Under the pieces are notes generated by a model. It worked only from the letters and a program-made list of their open reading frames with translations, was not told where the DNA came from and made no database searches. Positions 24,403 through 32,762 of a stretch of 64,000 bases of DNA are shown here, in pieces. Location of the stretch: contig NZ_CP085224.1 of assembly GCF_044803115.1 (NCBI RefSeq), positions 3,162,001 to 3,226,000 of the forward strand. The letters run 5' to 3'. Both the position numbers and the translations under genes were made by a program. The DNA comes from Caenispirillum salinarum_A (GTDB taxonomy: Bacteria; Pseudomonadota; Alphaproteobacteria; Rhodospirillales; Rhodospirillaceae). How positions within the stretch are numbered: the stretch's first letter is position 1; every line of letters begins with the position of its first letter.

Positions 24403-25856
24403 ACGTCACCTTCGTCATGTACGGCGCGTGGTTCGCCCAGGGCGGCATGGAAAAGTACAACCGCCGCCTCATCCGCGCGCTGACGGAACTGCCCGGCGTG
24501 AAGGCGCGGGCGTTCTCCGTGCTCGACAACCCGCACGCGCCCTGCCCGGTGCCCATGCGCACCGGCGGCGGCAAGACCAAGGCCGTGCGCGACGCCGTGC
24601 TGACCCATGTGCTGACCAACCGTCCCGACGTGCTGATCCTGGGTCATGTGGACTTCCTGCCCATCGGTGCGGCGGCGCGGGTGACGGCGCCCAAATGCAA
24701 GGTGATCCTGCTCGCCAACGGCCCGGAGGTCTGGGGCGACCCGTCCCACCGCCGCACGCCGGGGTGGGAGGCCTTCCTGTCGCGCAAGGTGCCCCACCGC
24801 ATCGCCGCCCTGTCGGAGGTGACGCTCAAGCGCATGAGCCGCCGCCACCACATTCCGCGCGATCGCTTCGCCCTGCTGCCCCAGGCCGTGGACACGATCC
24901 ACGAGGACGTCAAGCGCCCGCACGGCCACAACATCCTGACGGTCGCCCGACTGGGCGTGCGCGACGTCAACAAGGGCGTCGGCCTGGTGATCCGCGCCCT
25001 GCCGCGCCTGCTGGAGCGGTTTCCGGCCCTGCGTTACCGTATCGTCGGTGCCGGGCCGCTGATCGAGCCCCTGTGGGACTATGCCGTGCAGATGGGCGTC
25101 CACCGCCGGGTGGAGTTCCTGGGTCCCCTGGACGACGCCGCGCTGGACAAGGTCTACCGCCAGACCGATCTGGTGGTCCTGCCGTCGAAGAAGGAAGGCT
25201 CGGGCCTGGCCTTTCTGGAAGCCTGGTCCCACGGCATCCCGGTCGTCGGCGGCACGGACGATGCCGCGGCCTGGCTCATCGAGGACGGCGTCACCGGCCT
25301 GACCGCCCCGCCGGGACAGGTGGGGTCCGCCATCTGGCGTGTGCTGCTGGATGCCAAGGCGGCGCGCGAGATGGGCCGCAAGGGCCGCGAGCAGATCCCC
25401 GGTGCCTTCGACCATGAAAGCTTCCGGGCCCGCCTCGCCGCCCTTCTGGAGGTGCCCGACACGGCCGCCGTCGCCGAAGGTCCCGCCGCCCTGCCCGAGA
25501 TGGACGAAGCCCAGTGGGAGCCCGTCTCGTGGGAGGACACCCCCGCCGACGACGTCGAGGCCGAACCCTGGCCGGCGGCCGGGACCGACGCAGGCGCCGA
25601 GGCCTGGGCCGACCCGGTGCCGCCGCAGGAGCCCGACCCCTGGGCGCCCGCCCCCGATCCTACTCAAACGTATGAACAAGCCGAACCGCGCCCGACCCTT
25701 GGCGATGCGCTCGGCGAAATGATGCCCGATGACGTGCGCCGGCAGTGGGAGGAGGAAGGCTTCACCCTGCCCGACAACGGCACCGATCCCAGCGATGCAT
25801 GGCGGCCGCAGGAGCCCGGCGCGCCCGGCGACGGGGACGACTGGTCGCGATCATGA
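24399..25856 (+). CDS. Glycosyltransferase family 4 with acidic C-terminal extension
   Basis: 485 aa from GTG 24399 (AGGAGG about ten bases upstream, GTGA overlap). The first roughly 360 residues are a GT-B/GT4 enzyme: FAQGGMEKYNRRLIRAL at the N-terminus, TVARLGVRDVNKGVGLVIRA, YRIVGAGPLIEPL, VEFLGPLDDAALDKVYRQTD, and the donor-binding block LPSKKEGSGLAFLEAWSHGI then PVVGGTD. Oddly, about 120 further residues follow, rich in Pro, Glu, Asp, Ala and Trp (EDTPADDVEAEPWPAAG, PDPWAPAPDP) and ending in GDGDDWSRS. This tail looks disordered and is not part of GT4 enzymes; it may bind partners of the export machinery. Confidence 0.85.
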   Translation: MNVTFVMYGAWFAQGGMEKYNRRLIRALTELPGVKARAFSVLDNPHAPCPVPMRTGGGKTKAVRDAVLTHVLTNRPDVLILGHVDFLPIGAAARVTAPKCKVILLANGPEVWGDPSHRRTPGWEAFLSRKVPHRIAALSEVTLKRMSRRHHIPRDRFALLPQAVDTIHEDVKRPHGHNILTVARLGVRDVNKGVGLVIRALPRLLERFPALRYRIVGAGPLIEPLWDYAVQMGVHRRVEFLGPLDDAALDKVYRQTDLVVLPSKKEGSGLAFLEAWSHGIPVVGGTDDAAAWLIEDGVTGLTAPPGQVGSAIWRVLLDAKAAREMGRKGREQIPGAFDHESFRARLAALLEVPDTAAVAEGPAALPEMDEAQWEPVSWEDTPADDVEAEPWPAAGTDAGAEAWADPVPPQEPDPWAPAPDPTQTYEQAEPRPTLGDALGEMMPDDVRRQWEEEGFTLPDNGTDPSDAWRPQEPGAPGDGDDWSRS

Positions 25857-26953
25857 GGGTTCTGATGGTCCACGCGCGCTACCGCCATCCGGGCGGGGAG
25901 GACGTCTCGGCCGCCACCGAGGCTGAAGCCCTGTCGGCCCTTGGCGTCACGGTGGAGCGCTGGACCCTGCCGCCGGAGGACGGCTCCGGCGTTCGGGCCT
26001 TCGGCCGCGCCGTCTGGAACCGCACCGCCGCCGCCGAACTCGGGGAGCGGGTCGCGGCGGCGCGGCCGGACATCGTCCACGTTCAGAACTTCTTCCCCAC
26101 CCTGTCGCCGCTGGTCCACCGCACGGCGGCGCGGCTGGGGCTGCCGGTGGTGCAGTCGGTGCGCAACTGGCGGCTGGTCTGCCCCGCCGCCACCCGCTTT
26201 CGCGCCGGACGGCCGTGCGACGCCTGCACCGGCCACGCCATCGCCTGGGCCGCCCTCGGCCGCCCCTGCTGGCGCGACAGCCGCACCGCCACGGCGGGCG
26301 CCGCCGCCGCGCTGGGCCTGCACCGCCTGATCGGCACATGGCGGCGCTGCGTGCGGGCTTTCGTCTGTCCCTCCACTGCCGTGGCGGACGTGCTGCCCGC
26401 CTCCTGGCCGCGCGCCATCGTCCCCAACATGGCCGATCCCGGCACGGCCGGGCCGGGCGGCGGCCCGATCATCTATGCCGGCCGGCTGACGCCGGAGAAG
26501 GGCGTCAGCCTCCTGGCCGACGCCTGGCGCCGGTTTCCCGGCCTGCCGCCGCTGCACGTCATGGGCGACGGGCCGGCGCGGGCGGCGCTGGAGGGGATGC
26601 CCAACGTCGTCCTGCTCGGCCAGCGCTCCCATGCCGAGGTGCTGGAGCGGCTGTCCACCGCCCGCGCCGTGGTGGTGCCGAGCCTGTGGCCGGAGCCCTT
26701 CGGGCGCGTGGTGATCGAGGCCGCCGCGCGGGGCACGCCGGCGATCGTCAGCGCCGCCGGCGGCCTGCCGGAACTGGTGGAGGACGGCGTGACGGGCTTC
26801 GTCGTCCCCGCCGGATCGTCCGCCGCCGTCGCCGGCGCCGTGCAGGGCCTGCGTCCTGCCATGAGGACCGCCGCCCGCGCCGCCTTCTCCCGCCGGTTCG
26901 CCGCGCCCGTGGTGGCGCCGCGTCTGCTCGAGGTCTACCGCTCATGCCTGTGA
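25853..26953 (+). CDS. Glycosyltransferase family 4
   Basis: 366 aa, ATGA overlap with the previous gene. N-terminal MVHARYRHPGGEDVSAATEA and DIVHVQNFFPTLSPLVHRTA, a Cys-containing insertion with CDACTGHAIAWAA, and the C-terminal half IIYAGRLTPEKGVSLLADAW, LLGQRSHAEVLERL, PSLWPEPFGRVVIEAAARGT and GLPELVEDGVTGFVV. This is the standard GT4 donor-binding fold with the E-x7-E motif (EPFGRVVIE). Retaining glycosyltransferase of the EPS pathway; sugar unknown. Confidence 0.87.
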   Translation: MRVLMVHARYRHPGGEDVSAATEAEALSALGVTVERWTLPPEDGSGVRAFGRAVWNRTAAAELGERVAAARPDIVHVQNFFPTLSPLVHRTAARLGLPVVQSVRNWRLVCPAATRFRAGRPCDACTGHAIAWAALGRPCWRDSRTATAGAAAALGLHRLIGTWRRCVRAFVCPSTAVADVLPASWPRAIVPNMADPGTAGPGGGPIIYAGRLTPEKGVSLLADAWRRFPGLPPLHVMGDGPARAALEGMPNVVLLGQRSHAEVLERLSTARAVVVPSLWPEPFGRVVIEAAARGTPAIVSAAGGLPELVEDGVTGFVVPAGSSAAVAGAVQGLRPAMRTAARAAFSRRFAAPVVAPRLLEVYRSCL

Positions 26954-29139
26954 CAGCCGCCCCGCCGCCGCCCGGCCTCGCCGCCGCCGACCACCCGCAC
27001 GCCCAGGCCGACCGGCTGCGCCGGCAGCTCACCGTGCCCTGGAGGCGGCGCGGCACCATCGCGGCGGTAACGCTTCTGGGCGTCGTTCTGGCGGGGTTGG
27101 TGATGGTGCTGGTCACGCCGCTCTATTCGGCGACGGCGCTGGTCCTGGTGGCCGCGCCGCAGAGCCGGGTGGTGGAGATGGACGCCGTCATGGCCGGCAC
27201 CCCCGCCGACGCCGCCACCGTCTTCACCGAGGCGGAGGTCCTGCGCGCCCCCGCCCTGCTGCACAGGGTGGCGGAGGCGGAAGGGGTTTACGCCGACCCC
27301 GAGTTCAACGCCGCGCTTAAGCCGGCGGGCCTCGTCTCCCTGGCGCTCGGGATGCTGCCGGCGGAATGGCGGGCGGTGGTTCTGGGGCGGGCGCCGGTGG
27401 AGGACCCCCGCAGCCCCGCCGCGCGCGCCGACGCGCTGGAAGAATTCCGCGACGCCGTCTCCGTGGCGCCGGTCCATCGCTCCCGCGTGCTGCGGGTGAC
27501 GGTGGAGAGCGAACGGCCGGAGACGGCGGCCCGCCTGGCCAATGCCCTCGCCAGGGCCTACCTTACGGCACAGCTTGAGGCCAAGTTCGACGCCACCCGC
27601 AAGGCGACGGAATGGCTGGACACCCGGCTTGCCGACCTGCGCGCCGAAGTGCGCGCCGCCGAGACCGCCGTGGCCGATTTCCGCACGGCCCAGGGCCTGA
27701 CCGAAACCGCCGAGGCGCCGCTGACGGCGCAGCAGATGGGCGAGGTCTCCAGCCAGCTCATCCTGGCCGAATCCCGCCGGTCCGAGGCCGAGGCCCGCCT
27801 TGCCGCCGCCCGCCGCCTGGCCGGTGGCGAGGGGGTGCCCGAGGTGCTGAACTCGCCGCTGGTGCAACGCCTGAAGGAACAGGAAGCGAGCGTCCTGCGC
27901 ACGGTCTCGGAACTGACCACCCGCTACGGCGAAAAGCATCCGCGCATGATCGACGCCCGCGCCCAGTTGGACGAGGTGCGCGCCAAGATTGCCGCCGAGG
28001 TCGGCGCCATCGTCGCCGGCTTGGAAAGCGAGATGCGCGTCGCCCGCGCCCGCGAGGCCAGCCTGCGCAACAGCCTGTCCCGGCTGGAAGGACGCGACGC
28101 ACAGGAAGACACCGCCGCCGTCACCCTGCGCGAGTTGGAGCGGGAAGCCGAGGCCTCGCGCCTGATGTACGAGGGCTTCCTGGCCCGCTTCAAGGAAACC
28201 AGCGCCCAGGAAAGCCTGCAGGAGCCCGACAGCCGCGTCGTATCGCCGGCCGTCGTGCCCGTCAACCCCTCCCACCCCCGCCGCCTGGCGTGGCTGGGCT
28301 CGGCGGGAGTGCTGTCGCTGATGGCCGGGGTGGCGCTCGCCTATCTGCGCGAGCATCTGGACCGGGCGGTGCGCACTGCCGCCGAGGCCGAGGCCGCCAC
28401 CGGCCGCGCCGTGCTCGCCATGGTGCCGCTGGCGCCCGGCCGCACGCCCGCCGACGCCGTGCTCGATGCGCCGGGCGATGCCGCCGCCGAGGCGGTGCGG
28501 AGCCTGCGGGCCCAGCTTCTCATCCGCACGCGCGGAGCGGCGCCCGGCGTCGTGGCCGTCACCTCGTCCCTGCCGGACGAGGGCAAGTCGACCCTCGCGC
28601 TCTGGCTCGCCCGCACGGCGGCGCAGGCGGGGCGCCCGGCGGTTCTGGTTGACTGCGACCTGCGCCGTCCGGCCCTGGCCCGCGCGCTGGGCCTTCCCGC
28701 CGGGCCGACCGTGCTGGACGTCTTGAGCGGCGAGGCTTCGCTGGAGGAGGCGCTGGCTGACGATCCGCGCACTGGGCTCAAGGTCCTGCCGGGCGGGCGC
28801 GCCGGCGTGACCGCCCTGGACCTGGCGGAGGCCGAGGCCACGGCGGCCCTGCTGGCCGACCTGAAGGCGCGTTTCGATACCGTGGTGGTGGACGCGCCGC
28901 CGGTGCTTGCCGTCGCCGACGGGCGGCTGCTGGCGCGGCGGGCGGACCATGTGCTCTATGCCCTGCGCTGGGACAGCACCCCGCGCGAGGCAGCGGCGGA
29001 GGGCGTGCGGGCGCTGGTGGATGCCGGCGCCGATCCGCTGCCGGTCATCACGCGCATCGACCTCAAGCGGCACGCCCGCTACGGCTATGGCGACGCGGCC
29101 TCGGTCTATGGCCGCTATGCCGCCTACTACCGGGCCTGA
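26944..29139 (+). CDS. Polysaccharide co-polymerase/tyrosine autokinase (Wzc-type BY-kinase)
   Basis: 731 aa; overlaps the previous gene by 10 bp. Order: a Wzz-type chain-length region with one membrane helix near residues 38-60, long coiled coils (about 190-400), a second helix near 447-468, and a fused cytoplasmic kinase. The kinase has Walker A PDEGKST (about 543-550), Walker A' VLVDCDLRRP, Walker B VVVDAPP (about 646), and a C-terminal cluster of six tyrosines (RYGYG, VYGRY, AYY). Fusion of both halves in one chain is the proteobacterial Wzc/ExoP arrangement. It controls polymer length and export together with the Wza-type protein at 30904. Confidence 0.9.
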   Translation: MPVTAAPPPPGLAAADHPHAQADRLRRQLTVPWRRRGTIAAVTLLGVVLAGLVMVLVTPLYSATALVLVAAPQSRVVEMDAVMAGTPADAATVFTEAEVLRAPALLHRVAEAEGVYADPEFNAALKPAGLVSLALGMLPAEWRAVVLGRAPVEDPRSPAARADALEEFRDAVSVAPVHRSRVLRVTVESERPETAARLANALARAYLTAQLEAKFDATRKATEWLDTRLADLRAEVRAAETAVADFRTAQGLTETAEAPLTAQQMGEVSSQLILAESRRSEAEARLAAARRLAGGEGVPEVLNSPLVQRLKEQEASVLRTVSELTTRYGEKHPRMIDARAQLDEVRAKIAAEVGAIVAGLESEMRVARAREASLRNSLSRLEGRDAQEDTAAVTLRELEREAEASRLMYEGFLARFKETSAQESLQEPDSRVVSPAVVPVNPSHPRRLAWLGSAGVLSLMAGVALAYLREHLDRAVRTAAEAEAATGRAVLAMVPLAPGRTPADAVLDAPGDAAAEAVRSLRAQLLIRTRGAAPGVVAVTSSLPDEGKSTLALWLARTAAQAGRPAVLVDCDLRRPALARALGLPAGPTVLDVLSGEASLEEALADDPRTGLKVLPGGRAGVTALDLAEAEATAALLADLKARFDTVVVDAPPVLAVADGRLLARRADHVLYALRWDSTPREAAAEGVRALVDAGADPLPVITRIDLKRHARYGYGDAASVYGRYAAYYRA

Positions 29140-29142
29140 TCC

Positions 29143-29757
29143 ATGCTGCGCCGCCTGCCCGCCCTCGCCTTCGGGCTGGCGCTGATCGCCCTCGCCGGCC
29201 CGGCAATGGTGAAGGCGGTTCGCGGCCTGCCGGCCGCGCCGGTGCTGGACGCCCTGCGGGCGGAAGAGACAGTTCCGGCGCATGAAAGACAGCGTGCCGC
29301 CCAGGCGCTGGCCGGCATCGACGAGGCTCACGCGCTGGCCGCCCGCGCGGCGTTGCTGCCGCCGGAGGAGGCGGAGACAGCGGCCGTGGCCGCCCTTCGG
29401 CGCCGGCCGCTGGATGCCCACACCTGGCTGCGGCTCGCCCACCTGCGGCAGTTGCGCGGCGCGCCGGAGGCGGACGTGGCGGCGGCGGTGGTGGCCTCCA
29501 TGCGCGCCGCGCCGACGGACCGCCCGCTCCTCTTCGCCCGCCTGCCGCTGGCGGCCGGGGCCTGGGCCGGGGTCACGCCCGCCGACCGGGCGACGGTGCT
29601 GGATCAGGTGGCGCTGGCGTGGGACGTGGACGCTGCGCAGGTGCGCACCGCCCTGCGATCGCCCGCCGGGGCCGCACTTCTGCGGCGCATGCTCGCCCGC
29701 AGCCGAGGCCGAGAAGGCCTGCCAGCAACAGCGCAGCCGCAGGGATCTGCGGGCTGA
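29143..29757 (+). CDS. Hypothetical exported/membrane-anchored helical protein
   Basis: 204 aa, three bases after the tyrosine kinase gene, so in the same operon. The N-terminus (ALAFGLALIALAGPAMV) is a signal peptide or anchor. The rest is Ala/Leu/Arg-rich and helical, with repeat-like units (AARAALLPPEEAETAAVAAL, LDAHTWLRLAHLRQLRG) resembling TPR/Sel1-type solenoids. Its last 185 bp overlap the convergent O-antigen ligase gene. I do not recognise the family. The position suggests an accessory role in polysaccharide export or assembly. Confidence 0.6.
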   Translation: MLRRLPALAFGLALIALAGPAMVKAVRGLPAAPVLDALRAEETVPAHERQRAAQALAGIDEAHALAARAALLPPEEAETAAVAALRRRPLDAHTWLRLAHLRQLRGAPEADVAAAVVASMRAAPTDRPLLFARLPLAAGAWAGVTPADRATVLDQVALAWDVDAAQVRTALRSPAGAALLRRMLARSRGREGLPATAQPQGSAG

Positions 29758-30904
29758 AGTCGGCCAGTCCGTGCAGCCCCGCCGCCACCGCAGCGCCCGC
29801 CCCGGCCGCCGCCGTGGTGGACCCCCTCAAGGCGCCGCGCGACGCCACGGCCACCGCCCATCCGATTGCCGCCAGAAGCGCCAGAAGCGCCGGCACGCCA
29901 AGTTCCCAGGCCAGTTCCAGATAGGCCTGATGGGCGTAATGCCAGGGCTGGAGAAGCGCGCGCGGCCGGGCGGCGGCGAAGGCATCGGGAAAGGCACCGG
30001 CGCCGATGCCGCGCCACGGCGCCGCCAGGATGCCCTCCAGCGTCACCGCCCAGACCGTCAGGCGCGGCAGCGGCGCCTCGGCGGTCGCGGCCAGGCGCGT
30101 CTCCAGCGGCGTCAGAAACGCGAGCGCCAGCACCCCCGCCGGCACCGCCAGCAGCATCCACCGGCGGCGCCCGAGCAGTGCCAGCGTCACGGCGAGGCCG
30201 ATGCCGGCGGCCAGCGTTCCGGCGCGGCTCTGCGTCAGCACCAGGGCGACCAGCACCACTGCCGCCCCGGCCGCCCAGGGTGCGGCCCGCGTCCACCGCC
30301 GGTGCGCCTCCACCTGAACGGCCGCCGCCGCCAGGGCACAGAGCCCCATGCCGAGCCACAGCGCAAAGGTGTTGCGGTTGGGAAAGGGCCCGGTGGCCGC
30401 GCCCAGGTGGCGGGTCTTCTCGGCGAACGGCAGCCGATCGCCGCCGGCGGTCAGCAGAACCAGACCGAGCACCGCCCAGGCCACCGCCGCCCAGCCGATC
30501 ACCCGCAGCGCGGACGCCGAGCGCCGGCGCGACGTACCCCAGGCTGCGAACAGCCAGAAGCAGCCCGCCGCCATCATCAGCCGCAACAGCACCGCCCGGC
30601 CGGCATCGGCATCCAGCGACGCCCCGGCGGCAACGCCCTGGCCCAGGGCCGCCGCCGCCCGCGCCCAGACCTCGGGCCGCACGGGCGGAGCGACGCCGGT
30701 CACCTGCGCCGCCACCCAGCCCAGCACCGCCACCCACAGCGCCGCCGCCGGCCACAGCGGACGCGGCAATGCCGGACGGACCGCCACCAGCAGCAGCCCC
30801 AACGCCAGGGCCAGAAGGCTCCAGGCCCACGGACGGTTCGCCCCCAGCGGCAAGGGCGCCAGCACCACCAGCGCGAGACCGGCGCGAAAGGCCACCCGCT
30901 CCAT
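29573..30904 (-). CDS. O-antigen ligase family protein (second copy)
   Basis: 443 aa with about eleven helices. Wzy_C hallmarks: TGPFPNRNTFALWLGMGLCA, VLVALVLTQSRAGTLAAGIG, LPRLTVWAVTLEGILAAPWR, GIGAGAFPDAF, and a histidine segment HYAHQAYLELAWELGVPALL. These match the ligase/polymerase domain. The C-terminal roughly 60 residues are Arg/Pro-rich and overlap the convergent unknown gene, so the true end may be shorter in function. The start overlaps the Wza-type stop by one base (TGATG). Confidence 0.83.
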   Translation of the reverse strand: MERVAFRAGLALVVLAPLPLGANRPWAWSLLALALGLLLVAVRPALPRPLWPAAALWVAVLGWVAAQVTGVAPPVRPEVWARAAAALGQGVAAGASLDADAGRAVLLRLMMAAGCFWLFAAWGTSRRRSASALRVIGWAAVAWAVLGLVLLTAGGDRLPFAEKTRHLGAATGPFPNRNTFALWLGMGLCALAAAAVQVEAHRRWTRAAPWAAGAAVVLVALVLTQSRAGTLAAGIGLAVTLALLGRRRWMLLAVPAGVLALAFLTPLETRLAATAEAPLPRLTVWAVTLEGILAAPWRGIGAGAFPDAFAAARPRALLQPWHYAHQAYLELAWELGVPALLALLAAIGWAVAVASRGALRGSTTAAAGAGAAVAAGLHGLADFSPQIPAAALLLAGLLGLGCGRACAAEVRPRRAIAGRCAPAQRPRPTPAPPDPAPSPGRRA

Positions 30905-31437
30905 CAGAAGAAGCGCTCGCCGATGCGGATGGTGTCGCCGGGCATGACGGCGGTGTCCGGCGGCACGTCGCGCGCCTGCGGGGCGCCGGCGGCCGTGATC
31001 TCCACGTCGTCCTCGTCGGCGCGGTAGGTGAAGCCGCCGGCCAGCGCCACGGCCTTCATCACCGTCATGCCTTCCGCGTAAGGATACTGGCCGGGGTTGC
31101 GCACCTCGCCCAGGATGTAGAAGGGCCGATAATTTGCGACCTCCAGCGCCACGCGCGGATGCTTGAGGTAGCCGTCCGCCAGCCGGGCGACTATACGCGC
31201 CTCGGCCTCCTCCAGCGTCAGGCCGCCCACCCTCACCTCGCCGATCAGCGGCAGCGCCAGGCGCCCGCCGCCGTCGACGGAGAAGGTGCCGGACAGGTCC
31301 GGTTCGTCGAAGACCGTCACCCGGAGCGCATCACTGGCGCCCAGGCGGTAGGCCCGCGCCGCGTCGGCTTCGGCGCCTCCGGGCAGGAGCCAGAGAACCG
31401 CGGCGATCAGGATGATGCGCAACAGTACGGCGCGCAT
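30904..31437 (-). CDS. Polysaccharide export protein (Wza/GumB-type)
   Basis: 177 aa from ATG 31437, with GGGAGG upstream. A signal peptide (AVLLRIILIAAVLWLLPGG) precedes the Poly_export domain YRLGASDALRVTVFDEPDLS, LPLIGEVRVGGLTLEEAEAR, then the SLBB-type part PFYILGEVRNPGQYPYAEGM and a final PGDTIRIGERFF. Short, GumB-like, without a lipobox cysteine that I can see. It forms the periplasmic/outer-membrane export channel together with the tyrosine kinase and the barrel protein upstream. Confidence 0.88.
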   Translation of the reverse strand: MRAVLLRIILIAAVLWLLPGGAEADAARAYRLGASDALRVTVFDEPDLSGTFSVDGGGRLALPLIGEVRVGGLTLEEAEARIVARLADGYLKHPRVALEVANYRPFYILGEVRNPGQYPYAEGMTVMKAVALAGGFTYRADEDDVEITAAGAPQARDVPPDTAVMPGDTIRIGERFF

Positions 31438-31463
31438 GGTGTCATGCCTCCCTCGTCTCATGG

Positions 31464-32759
31464 TCAGAATCGCGCGGCAAGGCGCAGCCACGCCTCATGC
31501 ACGGTGTAGCCGTTGTCGAGCCAGGTACTTTCCAGCCGCTCGCGCGAAAACCCCAGCTCCACACGGGCCAGGCGCCCCAGCCGCCAGCGGGCGCCGGCTT
31601 CCGACAGGGTGGACACCTCCTGCCGGCCCAGGGGTCCCGGATAGTCGTGGATGGCCGTGCCGACGGTCGACGTCAGCACCAGCGACCGCAGCAGTTCGTG
31701 CTCGGTCTCCAGTTCCACCCCACGCATCACGGCCACCGGCGCGAAAGGCTCGGTGGTTTCCGCGATGGCGGTGTGGAGCCGCAGCTGGTTGGTCATAAGC
31801 GGCGTCGTCGCCCAGGTCAGACCGCCGTTGACCGCCGTCACGGCCACCGGCCGCAGCGCCGGGCTGTCCAGGCTGCGCCGCACCCGCCCCGCTTCCAGGA
31901 AGGCCCGCCACAGGCGCGGCCGGCCCAGCGTCAGGCCGGCGAACAGGCCGGCGCCGGCGGAATCGCGGTCGAAGCCGAAGTCGTCCCGCCCGGCGGAATA
32001 GTCGATCCGGTCCGCGGTGCCCCGGACATAGACCGACGTCAAGGGCCCGAACTGCCATCCTGCCCGCCCCGCCACGGCCAGCCGGTCGTGGTCCCGGTCG
32101 TCGTTGTTGATGGCGGCGGCGGTCGGCCTGCCGGCGAAGCCCAGGCGCGGCACGTCGGCGAAATCGTGACGCGCCGCCTCCAGCCGCAGGTCCATGGCCA
32201 GCCGGCCGGGCCGCCACAGCACCTCCGTTCCTGCGGTGGTGATGCGCAGGCGGGTCGGCGCCCCGGCGTAGCCGTCGGCCAGCGGCGCGGTGCGCGGCTC
32301 ATGCGCCTGTTGCCAGGACAGGTCCGTCTTGACCGCCCCGACCAGCCCGAGCGGCATCTTGAGCGAGAGCCCCACATGCCCGCCCGTGGTGTCCTCCGGC
32401 GAGCCGCGCGTGCTGCGCGTCACGTCCACGCCCGCCGAGGCCTCGGCCACCCACCGCTCGTCCCCCAGCGCGGCGTCCACGTCCAGGCGCGCCGTCGTCA
32501 GCCAGCTTTCCGACGACAGATGCGGAGCGGCGTCGAACTGTTGCAGCCGGACCCGGCGTTCCACCGCCGCATCGGCGTGCAGCAGAAGCCCGCCCAGGCG
32601 CGCCCCCGGCGGCGCGTAGCCGCTGCGCTCGGCCTGGCGCGGCTCCATGGACTGTGTGGGCGACGGCAGGGGCGGAAGGGATTCCGCCGCCACCGCGGCC
32701 GGAACCACGGCCGCGACCAGGGCCGCCGCAGCCCGGATGCCTGCCCGCCGAACGGTCAT
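31464..32759 (-). CDS. Outer-membrane beta-barrel protein (BBP2/GumE-like neighbourhood)
   Basis: 431 aa with a signal peptide (residues 1-25) and many alternating hydrophobic strands ending in a C-terminal Phe (EAWLRLAARF), the usual outer-membrane sorting signal. Strand pairs such as WVAEASAGVDVTRS, GHVGLSLKMPLGLVGAVKTD, and RVELGFSRERLESTWLDNGY look like a 16- to 18-stranded barrel of the BBP2 type often found in EPS operons. Follows the unknown gene by three bases. It probably helps pass the polymer through the outer membrane; this is inferred from context. Confidence 0.75.
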   Translation of the reverse strand: MTVRRAGIRAAAALVAAVVPAAVAAESLPPLPSPTQSMEPRQAERSGYAPPGARLGGLLLHADAAVERRVRLQQFDAAPHLSSESWLTTARLDVDAALGDERWVAEASAGVDVTRSTRGSPEDTTGGHVGLSLKMPLGLVGAVKTDLSWQQAHEPRTAPLADGYAGAPTRLRITTAGTEVLWRPGRLAMDLRLEAARHDFADVPRLGFAGRPTAAAINNDDRDHDRLAVAGRAGWQFGPLTSVYVRGTADRIDYSAGRDDFGFDRDSAGAGLFAGLTLGRPRLWRAFLEAGRVRRSLDSPALRPVAVTAVNGGLTWATTPLMTNQLRLHTAIAETTEPFAPVAVMRGVELETEHELLRSLVLTSTVGTAIHDYPGPLGRQEVSTLSEAGARWRLGRLARVELGFSRERLESTWLDNGYTVHEAWLRLAARF

Positions 32760-32762
32760 CGC

